Part shown: positions 9,410 through 21,488 of the stretch, piece by piece | How positions within the stretch are numbered: the stretch's first letter is position 1 | How the letters are laid out: each line of letters starts with the position of its first letter | From: Ectobius pallidus | Lineage: Eukaryota > Arthropoda > Insecta > Blattodea > Ectobiidae | Length of the DNA: 64,000 bases | Assembly (NCBI GenBank): GCA_964059195.1 | Contig: CAXKWD010000006.1 | Coordinates: 67,969,073 to 68,033,072, forward strand | Direction of reading: 5' to 3' | The notes under the pieces: model-generated | The model's database searches: none | The model's input: only the letters and a program-made list of their open reading frames with translations | Told to the model about the DNA's origin: nothing | Translations under genes and position numbers: made by a program

Positions 9410-10188
9410 CAGGGCCCGGATTCTGATGACGTAAAATTGTTTGAAAAATGACCTATAAAATGACCCTAAATTTTAAAGAAAATTACTTTAAAAACATTAA
9501 AAATTACCTAAAAACTGATATTTTATTTATAAAAAATTATTATTGTACACACAAAGTTATAGACTAGATTGTACATAATTGTAAAAACTGTAAATAACTA
9601 TATTAGTATTAGTACCATTGCATTGAATATGTAATGTTGTGAATGTTCTTTTCTCACGGAAAATTATACTGGCACTGAGGCACTGGTGAGTCAAAATTCG
9701 GCACATCCTTTTGTGGTCTGCCGGATTATATTGTTGTTTATTGAAGGTAAACAGTAGTTTGCACTCTCAAATCCAAGCAGGTGGCAGATTCTGGTGCCAA
9801 CAATAGTAATATAATACAAAATGTTGGCGTTTCTTTGATTCTCACTTCCTGCTGGGACATGTCAACACTTTAACACCGAATTTTTCCTTCTTGCATTAAA
9901 CAAACAACACTTCAAAGACAGCACCGCTAGCGACGAAAAAAGTTAATACACTCAATGTGAATACATGAAAATGACTGAATAAGGTAGCAAATGACAGGAA
10001 AATTACAAAGTAATGACCTAAAATTTAAATAAATGCCCTAAAAATATAAAATTGCATAAAATGACGAAAATGACCTAATAAAAATGCATTTCTATGATCT
10101 AGAGGCCATGATTAGGATTTATCCACAAGTTGGCAATGTCTAGGCAGCATCAATAAAAAGATGACATGTCATTAGAATCCGGGCCCTG
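9410..10188. mobile_element. hAT-type non-autonomous DNA transposon (MITE), 779 bp
   Basis: The terminal inverted repeats start CAGGGCCCGGATTCT at 9410 and match the other end at 10174-10188. About 20 of the first 21 bases pair. The 8-bp target duplication TTAATCAG flanks it exactly (9402-9409 and 10189-10196), which is the hAT signature. No transposase reading frame remains; the interior is AT-rich with many AATGACCTA-like words near both ends. Confidence 0.9.
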
Positions 10189-10196
10189 TTAATCAG

Positions 10197-11085
10197 GAAA
10201 GTGAAAGTTAAGCGCAAGAACGATATATGTGATATCTGCGATTTGTTTACAAATGGCAACTCTGCTGGATGGGTCTCAGACTTACAGTGCGCTCTGGTGA
10301 TGAAATTGGCGTGAAGGCTTACACTTTTGGGGCTCCGCCTAGACGCTATTGCGATCACCAGTAGGGTAATATTGACCGCACAAGAAACGTGATCGACACC
10401 AAACGATAAGCGGAGTAGAAAATACAGCAACTTCATTTCTGCAACTGTTCAATGAATAATCTATAACTACATCTATAACTACACGCATTTAATGTTAATT
10501 GTGAAGTGCAAAAGAATTGTCAGACGGAAAAACTCGTTGCATCACCTTCCATTCTTTACCCCGCCCAACGCGGTGCGTCAAGAAATAGATTGACATTATT
10601 ACATGTTTGTGTTTTAAAAATTAACCTAAGGTATTAACGATATTTATCGAACTGAAACTTTATGCACTATCGTAGAAAACATGCTTACAAACTGGCTGTA
10701 ATTGTGTGATGCATTAGTCGATTAGGTGTTGAGATATTTTGATTATGATTATTGATATTTTCCATTCTACGTCTTCTTGAATTTGTTCTGTGTACTTTCC
10801 CTCACGATACATCTGATATCCCAGCACTTACATCCATTTCACCCCTCAAACTCTGGATACAATGTACTGCGGGGTGCATTCTCAGATCTAGAAAGAAACT
10901 AATCATATCTTTATATTATATACGTTCAATGATCGAAAGAAGTACATTTCAAAAGAACCCCATCATAATTCTATCAGTAAACCCACTTATAATTGAAAGT
11001 AAGCAAATTTTGTTTATCATTTAAGATGATATGGCTATTTGGTTCATAAATATAAGACCCAGAAAAATCATTTTTTAAAGGAAAT
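10197..11085. other. Unassigned DNA
   Basis: Short chance reading frames only (for example at 10140-10436 and 10752-11024), none with recognisable domains. Confidence 0.6.
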
Positions 11086-12950
11086 ATTATTAATAATAAT
11101 TTAATTACATTTGTGGCTATACAATGTATAGGTAGACATTGTCAGGAGAAATAAGGTTACAGTGACTGCAGTAATCATTGTATGTAAAACATCCTTAAAA
11201 TAATAAAATGTCTTCTCATACAAATACTCTTTCAGTTTAAGTTTAAAACATTTGAGATTTTCCACACTTAAAATATTGGCTGGTAAATTATTTATAACTT
11301 GACTAACAATGTAAACTGATGATTTAGTGTACCTAACAGTTTGATATTTAAAAATATGTGCTGTACATCGTCTTTGCTCCTTGTGTAGTGCTCATGTAAT
11401 TCTGAATTAAAAATGAACATATGTTTGTTGTTAAAAACTAAAGCAGCCTTGTACCGTATATTAAAATTCCAGTTACCGTTAAAACCTTGTTATTTTTTAA
11501 GATCATTCCTAAAAACTCCCTTGGTGCCAAGTTAAAAATAAGTCTTTAAGATTTTCTTCTGTGCAACAAACACCCTATGTATGTTCGTTGCCCTACCCCA
11601 AATCAGTAATTGTATATAGGGAATAATACTATGTGCAAGAAGACATTAAGAAGACTTTTACTGACCATATAATGTTTTGAAACCCTGAAAGCAAACAGAG
11701 CTTGTTAAGACGTCCACAAATATAATCTAATTGTGATTCCCAATTCAAATCAGAATCAAAACTTAGCAGTTTTTGTAACACTGAGATGTGTTTTTAATAT
11801 ATGACATATACAGGTCTTGGCATCTATTGAAATAGATAAAAGCAGTTTTATCCATATTAACTAATAAATTACGTGCGGCACACCACTTCTTAAACTTATC
11901 TAACGGTACTATAGACACTTTCGTATATAATTCCGCAACGTTCTCAGCAGTAAGCAGAAAGGTTGTATCATCAGCGTACATTACCAGACTTTCGGAATTT
12001 GCACTACATTCAAGATCATTGACATATACATTAAATAATAGGGGCCCAAGGACACACCCTTGAGGAACACCATAGATGAGGTCATATTCTTTTGATATTG
12101 TGTTATGAATTTTAACAGTAGATCTACTGGATTTTATAAAGGAAATAATTAAGTCATTAACAATGCCTGTAAAACCCAGGTGCGATAGTTTATGTATAAA
12201 AAATTCATGCTAAGTTCAATCAAAGGCACTGGATAAATTAAAAAGAATACCAACAACATACAAGTTCTTATCAGTACTGCGATATATGGTATCTATGAAA
12301 TCAATGGAGGCTGTTTCGGTTGACTCACCATCAGTAAAACCATGTTGGTAGAGGAATAATAAATTGTTACTTTTTTATAAATTGCTTGATTGTAGAATTT
12401 ATTACTTTTTCAAACACTTTAGATGTTGTAGGCAAAAGAGAAATGGGCCTACAGTTAGAGGTAAAACAAGGATCCCCTTTCTTGTAAATTAGGCAGGCAA
12501 TAGAGAGCTTTTAAATAATCAGGATACACACCATTCATAATACAGAGATTGAAAATATACTGTATGTAATTGGTTGCACAACGCTTAAACATATGTTTCA
12601 TAACTTTAGCTGAAATACCGTCTATACATGATGAACGTGAGTGCCGTAATTCCATTATTATAACAATAACTTCAGCACACGTTGTATACGAGAGAACCAT
12701 AGAATTAACAATTGGAGGAACACAAGTACATTGTCTTGATAATTGGTGAGGCTGATTCTGTAATTTAACCTTGACTGAGAAGAAAAATGATCTGCAAAGC
12801 AGTTTGCAATTAACAAAGAGTCCGTTATACGTATTACATACATTATTATTGCCACTTAGACTAATAATACTCTGGGTTTTATTCCGTCCTAATTCAGTGT
12901 CCTTTACAGAAAACTTTTTCACTGTTAAAAAGTTATTCCTCAGATTCGCG
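11086..12950 (-). pseudogene. Decayed Jockey-like non-LTR retrotransposon (LINE), 5' truncated
   Basis: Minus-strand translation gives pieces of a LINE reverse transcriptase spread over three frames. They are a region like LRHSRSSCIDGISAKVMKH (near 12600), the motif GVPQGCVLGPLLFNVYVND (near 12050), the catalytic YADDTTFL (near 11970), and C-terminal blocks ending before an AAT-rich tail at about 11086. Several stops and frameshifts show that it is dead. The order and motifs fit the Jockey group. The endonuclease and ORF1 are not present. The right edge near 12950 is interrupted by a SINE. Confidence 0.85.
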
Positions 12951-12952
12951 AG

Positions 12953-13163
12953 CGACCCCTGGTGATCCCGTAAGGGGATATTCACAGCTGATTTGTTACC
13001 GGGGTGCGCCAGTCCCCTACCTACATAAACCTAAGGACACACACACACAGTCCTTAACCGGGAAAGACATTTTTCACTACTGAAAAATCCCCGACCGGCC
13101 GGGAATCGAACCCGGGCCGCCCAGGTGGCTGGCAGTCACGCTACCAACTCACTGACGTATAAA
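12953..13163 (-). mobile_element. tRNA-derived SINE (second family)
   Basis: The minus strand shows an A-box-like GTGAGTTGGTAGCGTGACTG and a strong B box (GGGTTCGATTCCC), followed by a body with a short (GT)n stretch. The edges are approximate and no target duplication was found. It abuts the 5' side of the LINE fragment. Confidence 0.75.
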
Positions 13164-13477
13164 TTCACCACTTCAAAGTTCAAATACTGTATAAAAGCAG
13201 AAATATAAGATTTATAGGGTAGTACTATACGTAAAATTTGAGGGTTCTTAACCATGTGTTTTGTCGATCATTTATAAAAACCAGTAATTCTACTGAAATG
13301 TTTATCGCTGATTTTAAACTTAGATACCACTGATGATTTCACTTGATGATCGCTTATATTATTGTATAAATTCAGCTTCAAAGAGCATTTTACTAACAAG
13401 GCTATTAAATAATCAATAAAAACTACCTAATAAGTTCATAGGCTTCCACGGCCGGTGTCATGTATAAACTGACTGTG

Positions 13478-13758
13478 TTGGCTATCTGGGTTGGGCCGGG
13501 TCGTGCTTTTCGTACCTAACGTTTCGTTCTCCGAAGAAGGATACGACAGGGTGTACGATGGCAAAAAGATCAGTGACATCTGCCGGAAAACTGTTAAAAC
13601 TTTAGTGAATGCACCCACTGACGTCGTGATAACTTCGACTGTTGATTCATCATTACAGGCACTTCGTTTTAGTGTGAATCATTATCCGAAGGACACGACA
13701 GGATGTCCGAAACGTTAGGTACTAAAATTACGACGTGGGCCAACCCGGATAGCCGGCA
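13478..13758. repeat. Fold-back element with about 50-bp inverted ends
   Basis: The left arm (13478-13526) and right arm (13708-13758) are imperfect inverted copies that share GGTTGG and GTACCTAACGTTTCG cores. The interior is about 180 bp. It resembles a MITE or fold-back element of unknown superfamily. Small reading frames inside have no support. Confidence 0.65.
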
Positions 13759-13764
13759 AAGTCA

Positions 13765-16700
13765 AAACTACCTAATTTAATATAATGTTCATCAATATAA
13801 ATATCTTGTTGCTGACAATACAACAAAGTTACCCTAGTAATAATGCAATATCAAGTTAAGAACCTCATTTGTCAGTCAATCCTCAAAATTATGTACGTAA
13901 TTCTAATGGCTTTAACATTCGACTGTTAGCACTCCACAGACAGCAAGCAGTGCACTTATTAAATCCATTCTTACACTCCTGCCTTCCTGGAAGATCATGT
14001 AGGCTAAAGGAGAGTAAATAATTTTACCTATATTCTCACAACTTGAATGTATAATTATATGGGAATTGCAATGTTATACAGTTAGACATCTAAAATAGAT
14101 TTCTGAAAATTTGAGCATTTGTTTGTAGGTAAACAGATAGTTTTCAAGAATATACTACTAAATATATTCAATACTCTGAATTCGTCATGCGAAATTCAAA
14201 ACCCATCTGGACGACGAGCTCGTACATTTAGAACTCCATTTGTGATTATTTACAGACTTTAGATGGAATATAAATCAGTTTTAAATTTCAGATTACCCTA
14301 CGCTATTGCCCAATAACGAATTTAATTCATTAGTAGTCTGTAGATGCTTCATTAAAATTTGAATTCGAAAATAAATCTCTAAAAGGATCGGGAAACGATC
14401 TGGTGAAGAATCGCCAGTTTTGAATCAACATACGTTGCATACTTGAATTAATTCACACCTAACTAACGTTATGTTTCTTTGTTTTTGTAACTAAGAAATA
14501 AAAATAGAGATTCAGCTTAACTATAGTAAAACGATTTAGAATGGAAATTCTATTTTCCCACTACCGGAGCTATATAGGCCTATAGGTTTCTAGGTTATCA
14601 ATAGAGGGACAACTTAAATTTTTTACTTCCTCTGCCCGTACCAAAGGTAGGCCTACCCTTAGGTAGAGAAAGTATTGTTTTCGATCCCCAAATTCGAAGT
14701 TGAGTTTTTAACAAAGGTAAATACCTTAGTTGTTCTTGTGGCCCCCGGAATCCAAAAATACTGCCAGATTAAGTAAAAATTATTATGATAATGATTGTTG
14801 TTATTATTATTATTACTATTATTTTATTGAAATATTCACTCTGAAAGTTAATTAAAATATTTGTATGCAATAATCCATTTATTTGTTCATTTATTAAATA
14901 GCATTGTTTCTTCCATGGTTTTATTCGTAAGGTCTCCAAATTATTTCGTTTTTTATTACTTCACCCAGAGGTCAAAGCAAACCGAAGACTGATAGTACGT
15001 AATTACAGGCTGCTTGAAAACATTACTGTAGACTAAAAATGTAAATTAATCTTGTCGATATGCAAATCATGCATTTCTGATTGTATTTTAAAGCAAATAG
15101 GCCTATTAAAGTTTCTTTCTGCAGCAGAATTAGTTAAATAAAATATTTATAACTGAATAATAAAATATTAACGCAAGAAAATTTCACTATTAAAATCATG
15201 AACTTTTAAGCTTTTCAAGTATTTCTGTTATTGTAATTCTAATCTATTATTGTTCACTTCTAATTTGATTTGGTAGTAAAATTTTAGTCGTTAAGAGCAC
15301 ACAAGTTTTTGCGATATACATTCTTCTCGACGCACAACTTATCCTCCAACCTGTTATATAACCTCATATATGAAATACAATTTTTTTTAGGTTTGAATAT
15401 GTAGGTTTATTAGTTATAATTTTAGAGAATTTATCAGATTGATAACCTACATTCACGATCAACTATAAATTATTTAATGTCTGAAATTATATATTAATTA
15501 TAATTACTTTTTAAACTTACAACCCTAACATGCCTCTGTGGAGAAATGCCTGAAGAATACATAATTAGTTTATAAATTATACAAGCTTACAATTATTTAC
15601 AAGCTCACAAATATAAATATAAAAAATAAAAGAATATGAAGTGTTCCATGATGTATAAAAAAGATAAAGTTTTAAAATATGGAATTAAAAACAACAAACA
15701 TAAATCCCTTAGATGTAGCTAACAAAATAAAATAATAGGCTATAAACAATTCTTATATTACCAGTAAATTTAGCAGTGAGGGTATTCTGAGAGTTAAAGA
15801 GTAAATTCAGATCACACAATTATAAAGGCATATGTAAGACATTTGGGTTTGATAGGGACAGATTAGTGTTTCGTCTATTGCTGTGAACGCAATTATTTGA
15901 CTGTATTTTATTACATATTTTTAAAAATAGTTTAATAAGGAATATCTGTCAAGTTAGTTAATATTGAAAACGTTAAATTCCGAAAATATTAGGTTAGTTG
16001 GATAATCAATATACTTAGAAAACATTTCGATGTTCTGGATACCTACACCAGAATGAAGAGAAGATAATACAAATATTAGGTTTGCATATTTTGAGTATAA
16101 GAAAAAGTGATCTCTAATAGCAACATGAAAACTTGGCGCAAACTGATGGAATTGTGAGCCATGTGTTTGTCTTTTCCCTTCATATCCAGATGCTCGAGGA
16201 TTTATCAGCGCTCTGCAGCGAAAGAGGCGAGGACTAACCTGTTAACTTAATTCGCATTAGAATACAACTGGATTGTCAAAGTGACTTTTACAGCTCACAG
16301 CCTTACGGCGCAGCTGCTTAGATTGTACTGCGATTATGTAGAATAGGATCATAGCCAATTACAGTGGTACGAATACCTCACGCAGGAAATTGTATTTCTC
16401 TTTCAAGCACAAATAGCTCTCTTTTTATTTCATCTGTATAATTCACATACCACCTTGTGGAACATGTTACGATATACTACACAACGATGAATACAAAGGA
16501 CAAGTAATACTCAAAACCTTAATACGGTTTAAGCGGTAGTGCATAACCGTTGTCTCTTCTCCCTTATTCTAATACGCGGACTGAAATTTCATGTCTGAAA
16601 GCAGTAGCCAGACTATTTTAGTCGCCATTATTGTTATTGTGGTATAGCGTTACAGTATTTTAGAATCATGAAGAGATCCTCCTCCCAACATGCTCTTTAT

Positions 16701-17859
16701 AAATTAAATATTACAGTATATATCGTTGTTAAATACGCATAATTTAATAAATAATTTGAACAACTAAATTAACATACTCGCACTGAACTACTTAGTATTT
16801 AAAACAAATTCTAATTTCCTAATAGTTTATATCTTTTTGCATGACATCAATTAGTTTGTAAGAAATTGTTATATAAAAACTAAATACTGTATTTTGGAAG
16901 TATTTTAATTTATTGTAAGCTTTAACGGCTGTAACTAAGTTACAACCAAACACATGAACTAAATATATTGTTACTAGGGAAGCCATAGCAACGTTTGGCT
17001 AAAAATATAGGGAACAAAAACTAATGAAATTCAAATCACACCCATAACTTTCGGTTATAATCGAACATTTCCGACGAAATCAGTTTTCTTGATCATGATT
17101 GACTGTTTGTAGCAATATTTACCATTAAATTTGAATTTTGTTGTGGAAACTAAAATACTCAAATAATCAAATGAGATAGCAGTTTTCTAAAAAACGAATC
17201 TATGTCGTTGGCCTTAGACTGCTGGTCGCGATCTAAAATTTCGCGTGCTGTTCGACTACGAAGTCATTGCATCCCCATGTATGAGATTATAGAGTGCAGA
17301 TTGGAGGTACGGGGAGAAGAAGTACAATAAATACTTACAGGAACACTTGCCCTTTTAGAGGTAAAATTTTACTACCAAAAAATCTGAAGTAACAATCAAT
17401 TTACATTGCAATGTTGATAGTTTACTATAACATATTTCAAACAGTCTCATGGTTCATCACTTTTGATAGTAAAACATTTTAATGAAATTTATTAATATGT
17501 CATTAAAAACAAACAAAAACGGGCTATTTTCACCTAAATTATTGAACTTAAATTGAACTTCATGGGTGTTAATATTACCCTATTAGGCTACGTTCTCTCC
17601 GAAACTCTAGAATAATATAGTACGTGGTTTTAATAAATCTGTTCCTAAAGCTAAATCATGTACTGTCTTGTATCACGACGCGTGGGCACGATGTATACTG
17701 AAAAGTTTCATTGCAGGAAAACTAACAATGTGCGCATACGTCGTGGTATGTGAAAGTACATGAACTAATTATGGGAACAAACCTAATATGAAAACCTTAG
17801 ACAAAAACAAAGGATAGCAGCAAAGTATGCACTAAATCTTTGCAACCTAATCAAACTAA
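13765..17859. other. Unassigned AT-rich DNA, about 4 kb
   Basis: No gene, RNA or clear repeat identified. Short ATT runs near 14795. Confidence 0.6.
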
Positions 17860-17861
17860 TC

Positions 17862-17965
17862 TCTGTGGCGCTACATTCCACGTCGGACTAGACCTACAAT
17901 CCGACTGCTATGTCATCTACCACAGGCAGATGGCAGGATTAGGGGCATGTGGTCAGCAAGTAGAC
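17862..17965 (-). mobile_element. Truncated copy of the 8471-8713 SINE
   Basis: It shares the body motifs CTGTGGCGC-ACATTCC and GGCAGATGGCAGGATT with the SINE at 8471-8713 but lacks the tRNA-like head, which would lie to the right. Confidence 0.7.
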
Positions 17966-17974
17966 TCCGGCGGA

Positions 17975-19449
17975 AGTATTCGATGACCTTCTTAAGCGGA
18001 GCCGCTATTTTTTGTTCGTTCACACTATGAAACGTGTATTATATGTTGCGTAAAAGAATCGTAATCACATCTATTATAGCCAGATTTTCATTAAAACACT
18101 GGTGTGACATCAATTAATATCGAATATCCTACTGTACAGATTGATGATGAAAGCTTGATATCAAATGAAACTGCGTAATAAACAACCTGCATTTAATATA
18201 AAATAAATTCTGCTCTTGTTAATTTTAATATTTCATTTAGTGTTGTAAAAATCTGTTGTTCAAGAAAACGGCTAAGAAAAAGCTTCGACTTCACCGCACG
18301 CCTTCAGCTACCATCTATAACAGAAGACAAGAACTACGAAAACTACGAGAACTTACTGACAGCTGATTGCCGAGGTCAGTCGTTTTCGTAGCTTCAAGAT
18401 TTTAAGCTCTCAAAACTTAAGCTTTTAGTAAATTATGGTCGAACAAAAATACTCCCATGCAACTTGCCTATAATGGTAATTAAGATACTCGTGTGAAAAT
18501 TATGAAACAACGCTCGTTTCATAAACGTATTTGTATCTTATTAAATGGCAATATATTCTCTTTGCATAATGTACTATTTCAGTTGTGTCAAGACGCTGAA
18601 TGCACTCCGTTCCAGATCTCCTTACCTCAGAAAATCAAAGACCTGCGGGTCCGTACAGACCACAAAGACAATAGAAATCATAGCCTACAATGAAACTATG
18701 ACATTCGGTCGCATATGACTGTAGGGCTACGCAGAATAATGTGTATCTCACCACGATAAGTGGTAGAAATATCATAGATAATGTAACGACAATTCCGGAT
18801 TTTATTGATAAATTTTATCTTAAGAGAATCCTTACCTCGAGAATCCGGACCTCGAATTACATTTTAAATTACTATTAGCGTAAAACTTACTTACAGAATT
18901 AAACAAGTTATGAAATAATACCTGGAAAATGAACAAAATATATCGGTATAATCATTGATAAACTTCATTATGAAGTGTAATAATTTTCAACTAGTACACG
19001 TTGTAATAATCTGAGATTTGAGGTTCCGCCTATGTACTATATTATACGGACAACGAAGTAGTGTATTGAATACGAACAAACGTGGATTACAATGCAAACT
19101 GTGGTTATTTTTATTATTAATTTTATACTATAAAGGAAACATACAAACATTCCATTAATAATACCACTGTTTATGTAAAGATAAAATGTTATTTTGCAAT
19201 CACAGCTCTGTGACCTTGTTGTCTTATTTCTAGCGTCAAAATATATTGTTTACAAATTTGGTATAAGCTTATATGTGTCATTGTGAGCGAGACAATCGAC
19301 ATATTATTATAGCCTATAGAATATAGATCGTCTCGACATCGACATCTCTGATATTTTCATCATCATCTAACTCAGACGACTTGTTTTGGTCAGGTGGATT
19401 GGGGAAAATATTCAAGTGTCAAAATTATTCTCGAATCATAACATCTATA
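17975..19449. other. Unassigned DNA with one old repeat fragment
   Basis: The stretch around 18825-18930 resembles 23355-23440: both contain AATCCGGACCTCG followed later by CTTACTTACAGAAT-like sequence. They are probably copies of an old repeat. Nothing else was recognised. Confidence 0.5.
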
Positions 19450-19454
19450 GGCCT

Positions 19455-19815
19455 ACAATAAGAGGAAGTGTTTGTCCGCTTGTCTCAGTCTATGTGCGAT
19501 ACCTTCGGCACGCAGAGATCTGATATTGTTAGCTTAGACGAACTGAAGGGTGTCCGAATGCATCTCCAAGCCGGATGTTTACTTTTGTCGCTTTCGTTTG
19601 CGAGTTATAAGCAGAACGTGTTATTTTTGTGCTATCGAGGCATCAGTTTTCGCTAATATATTTCAATTGTAAAAATACAGATATATATATATATATATAT
19701 TTTTTTTTTTTTTGAGTTGTCAATCGCTTCAATTTTGTTCATTCGCTCTGCTTGATTCATTTGTTTATAACATTATGGCACCCAGAGATCTGAATTTTGA
19801 AGTGAAACTTCTTTA
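19455..19815 (+). mobile_element. Degraded relative of the Helitron at 26536-27574
   Basis: Shared blocks include CTTTCGTTTGCGAGTTAT, GAAGCATCAGTTTTC-like sequence and ATTCATTTGTTTATAA. They appear in the same order as in the Helitron. The ends are not recognisable and a (TA)n(T)n tract lies at about 19681-19713. Confidence 0.55.
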
Positions 19816-19943
19816 GCCGCGCTAGGAGTAAATCGAGAGCTAACCCAAAGCTGCGTTACGCTCTAGCGTTACGAACAAAATCGTCACTGCAAGTGACGTA
19901 CTGCACAGAAAACAATCAACTCAATGATTAAGCTTATCCAAAA

Positions 19944-20120
19944 CTGAATAATACAAAAATACAAAATAAAAATATATAAAAATCCAAAATTAAAAATAAA
20001 AAAAATCCAAAATTAAAAAATCAAAAATAAAAAAATCCAAAAATCCAAAATTAAAAAGCCCAACAATCCAAAATTGAAAAATCCAATAAACCAAAATTGA
20101 GAAATCCAAAAATTAAAGAA
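19944..20120. repeat. A-rich degenerate tandem repeat
   Basis: Irregular repeats of AATCCAAAATTAAAAA, period roughly 14-20 bp. No coding potential. Confidence 0.8.
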
Positions 20121-21261
20121 AACAAGTTTCACTTCTGTCGCGTGGCGTTCCACGCACCCGATTTTTACATAGGCCTATCTGGACGGAAAGGGAATCACAT
20201 ATGGAATTCTGACAAACCGGCGACAGTAACAAACATAAGAATAGTAGAAAACGTCGTTAGATAACAATAAGAAACAACATTATTAATAAACCGGTAAATA
20301 AAGTAAAGTCTGTCGTAATGAGGAGCTGGGATCATTACATTTGCTTCACGTAGCCTCCCTTCACAGTTTACAACGCGTTCACTTTCAAACCCTCCCTCCC
20401 AATGCTTGGAAGCCACGCACGGCGTTTTAGAATGTGCTAATGGGCCCAGGAGGCATATACAAGTGTACGACTCAAACCTAATGCCACTTTTCGACCTCAC
20501 ATTCACGACAAATTGAATGAGTAGGCCTAAGTAGAGTAGCCGCCCAGTTTCCTAAAACACCTTAATGTACACTCAATTCCCTTAACGAGTGCGTGAGCGC
20601 GGTGCTCAAATCGATTTTAAAGTTTGCTTCAATAAAAAGTACGCTACATGCTATCAACATTAACTTTCCAGAAAACATGCAAAGTTGGCTGACCTTAAAA
20701 TGTTAATGAAAACTTTTAAAAATAAGTTATGCATAATGAAAGTGTACTTTCTCCCTTCGAGTAATTCAACTTTCAACATAAATATATTATATTTTCAGAC
20801 TTCTTAGTTTATGAGACTTCAGCAAAACATCGGTTAAGACGAGAGGCCTTGTATCTCCGAAATTAGCCATATTCAGTTTATAGTTTGAAATATTTCTAAA
20901 AAATCAGCTCTATGATCTGTTTAAGCCTCGTATGCGAATAGCGATCGGTTTATGCGTTATAATCTACTGTAGTTGAACTATTTGCATCCTTCCTAAGTTG
21001 GAATTGAAATTTTTTTCTTGTCTCATGGAAATATCAGGTCTCCCATCTTAAGCAAAGAATGTCAATTTAAATGGTCCATTCTGAATAACTATAGCCCGCT
21101 ATTAAGTTACACGCTGTTTCAGAAAGATTACAGCTTGCCAACGTACGCAATATTCGGCAGTGTGATATGGTTAAACCACAGCTCGGCAATGGGGAACTCT
21201 GACGTGAAGCCTAGCCTTGCGCTCAACCGCCATCTTGAATCACAGTAAAAGATCTATAAAC
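20121..21261. other. Unassigned DNA
   Basis: Only small chance reading frames (for example at 20195-20506 and 21018-21248); no domain recognised. Confidence 0.6.
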
Positions 21262-21266
21262 TGCAC

Positions 21267-21484
21267 GTAAAGATCCCGCACGAAATCTGTGCCGATTGCC
21301 TACGTCATTGCATTATGTTTTCATGAGGACTGTAGCGTCGACTGGCCTGCTACCTATCTCTCTCTCATAACAGTACCTCCCTTCTAATTGTAAAGGCCAA
21401 GCTACCTCTCTCTCTCGCATATAGCATGTCTCTCCCTAGCGAGTAACGGTATTCATCGGCACAGATTTCGTGCGAGATCTTTAC
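21267..21484. mobile_element. MITE-like element with 30-bp terminal inverted repeats
   Basis: GTAAAGATC...GTGCCGAT at 21267-21296 is matched by its inverted copy at 21455-21484 with about one mismatch in 30. The interior contains CTCTCTCTC runs and no reading frame. The superfamily is unclear because no target duplication was resolved. Confidence 0.75.
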
Positions 21485-21488
21485 ATGA

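Noticed and set aside
13491..13718. 75-codon frame
   Set aside because: It spans the fold-back element; no domain or start context.
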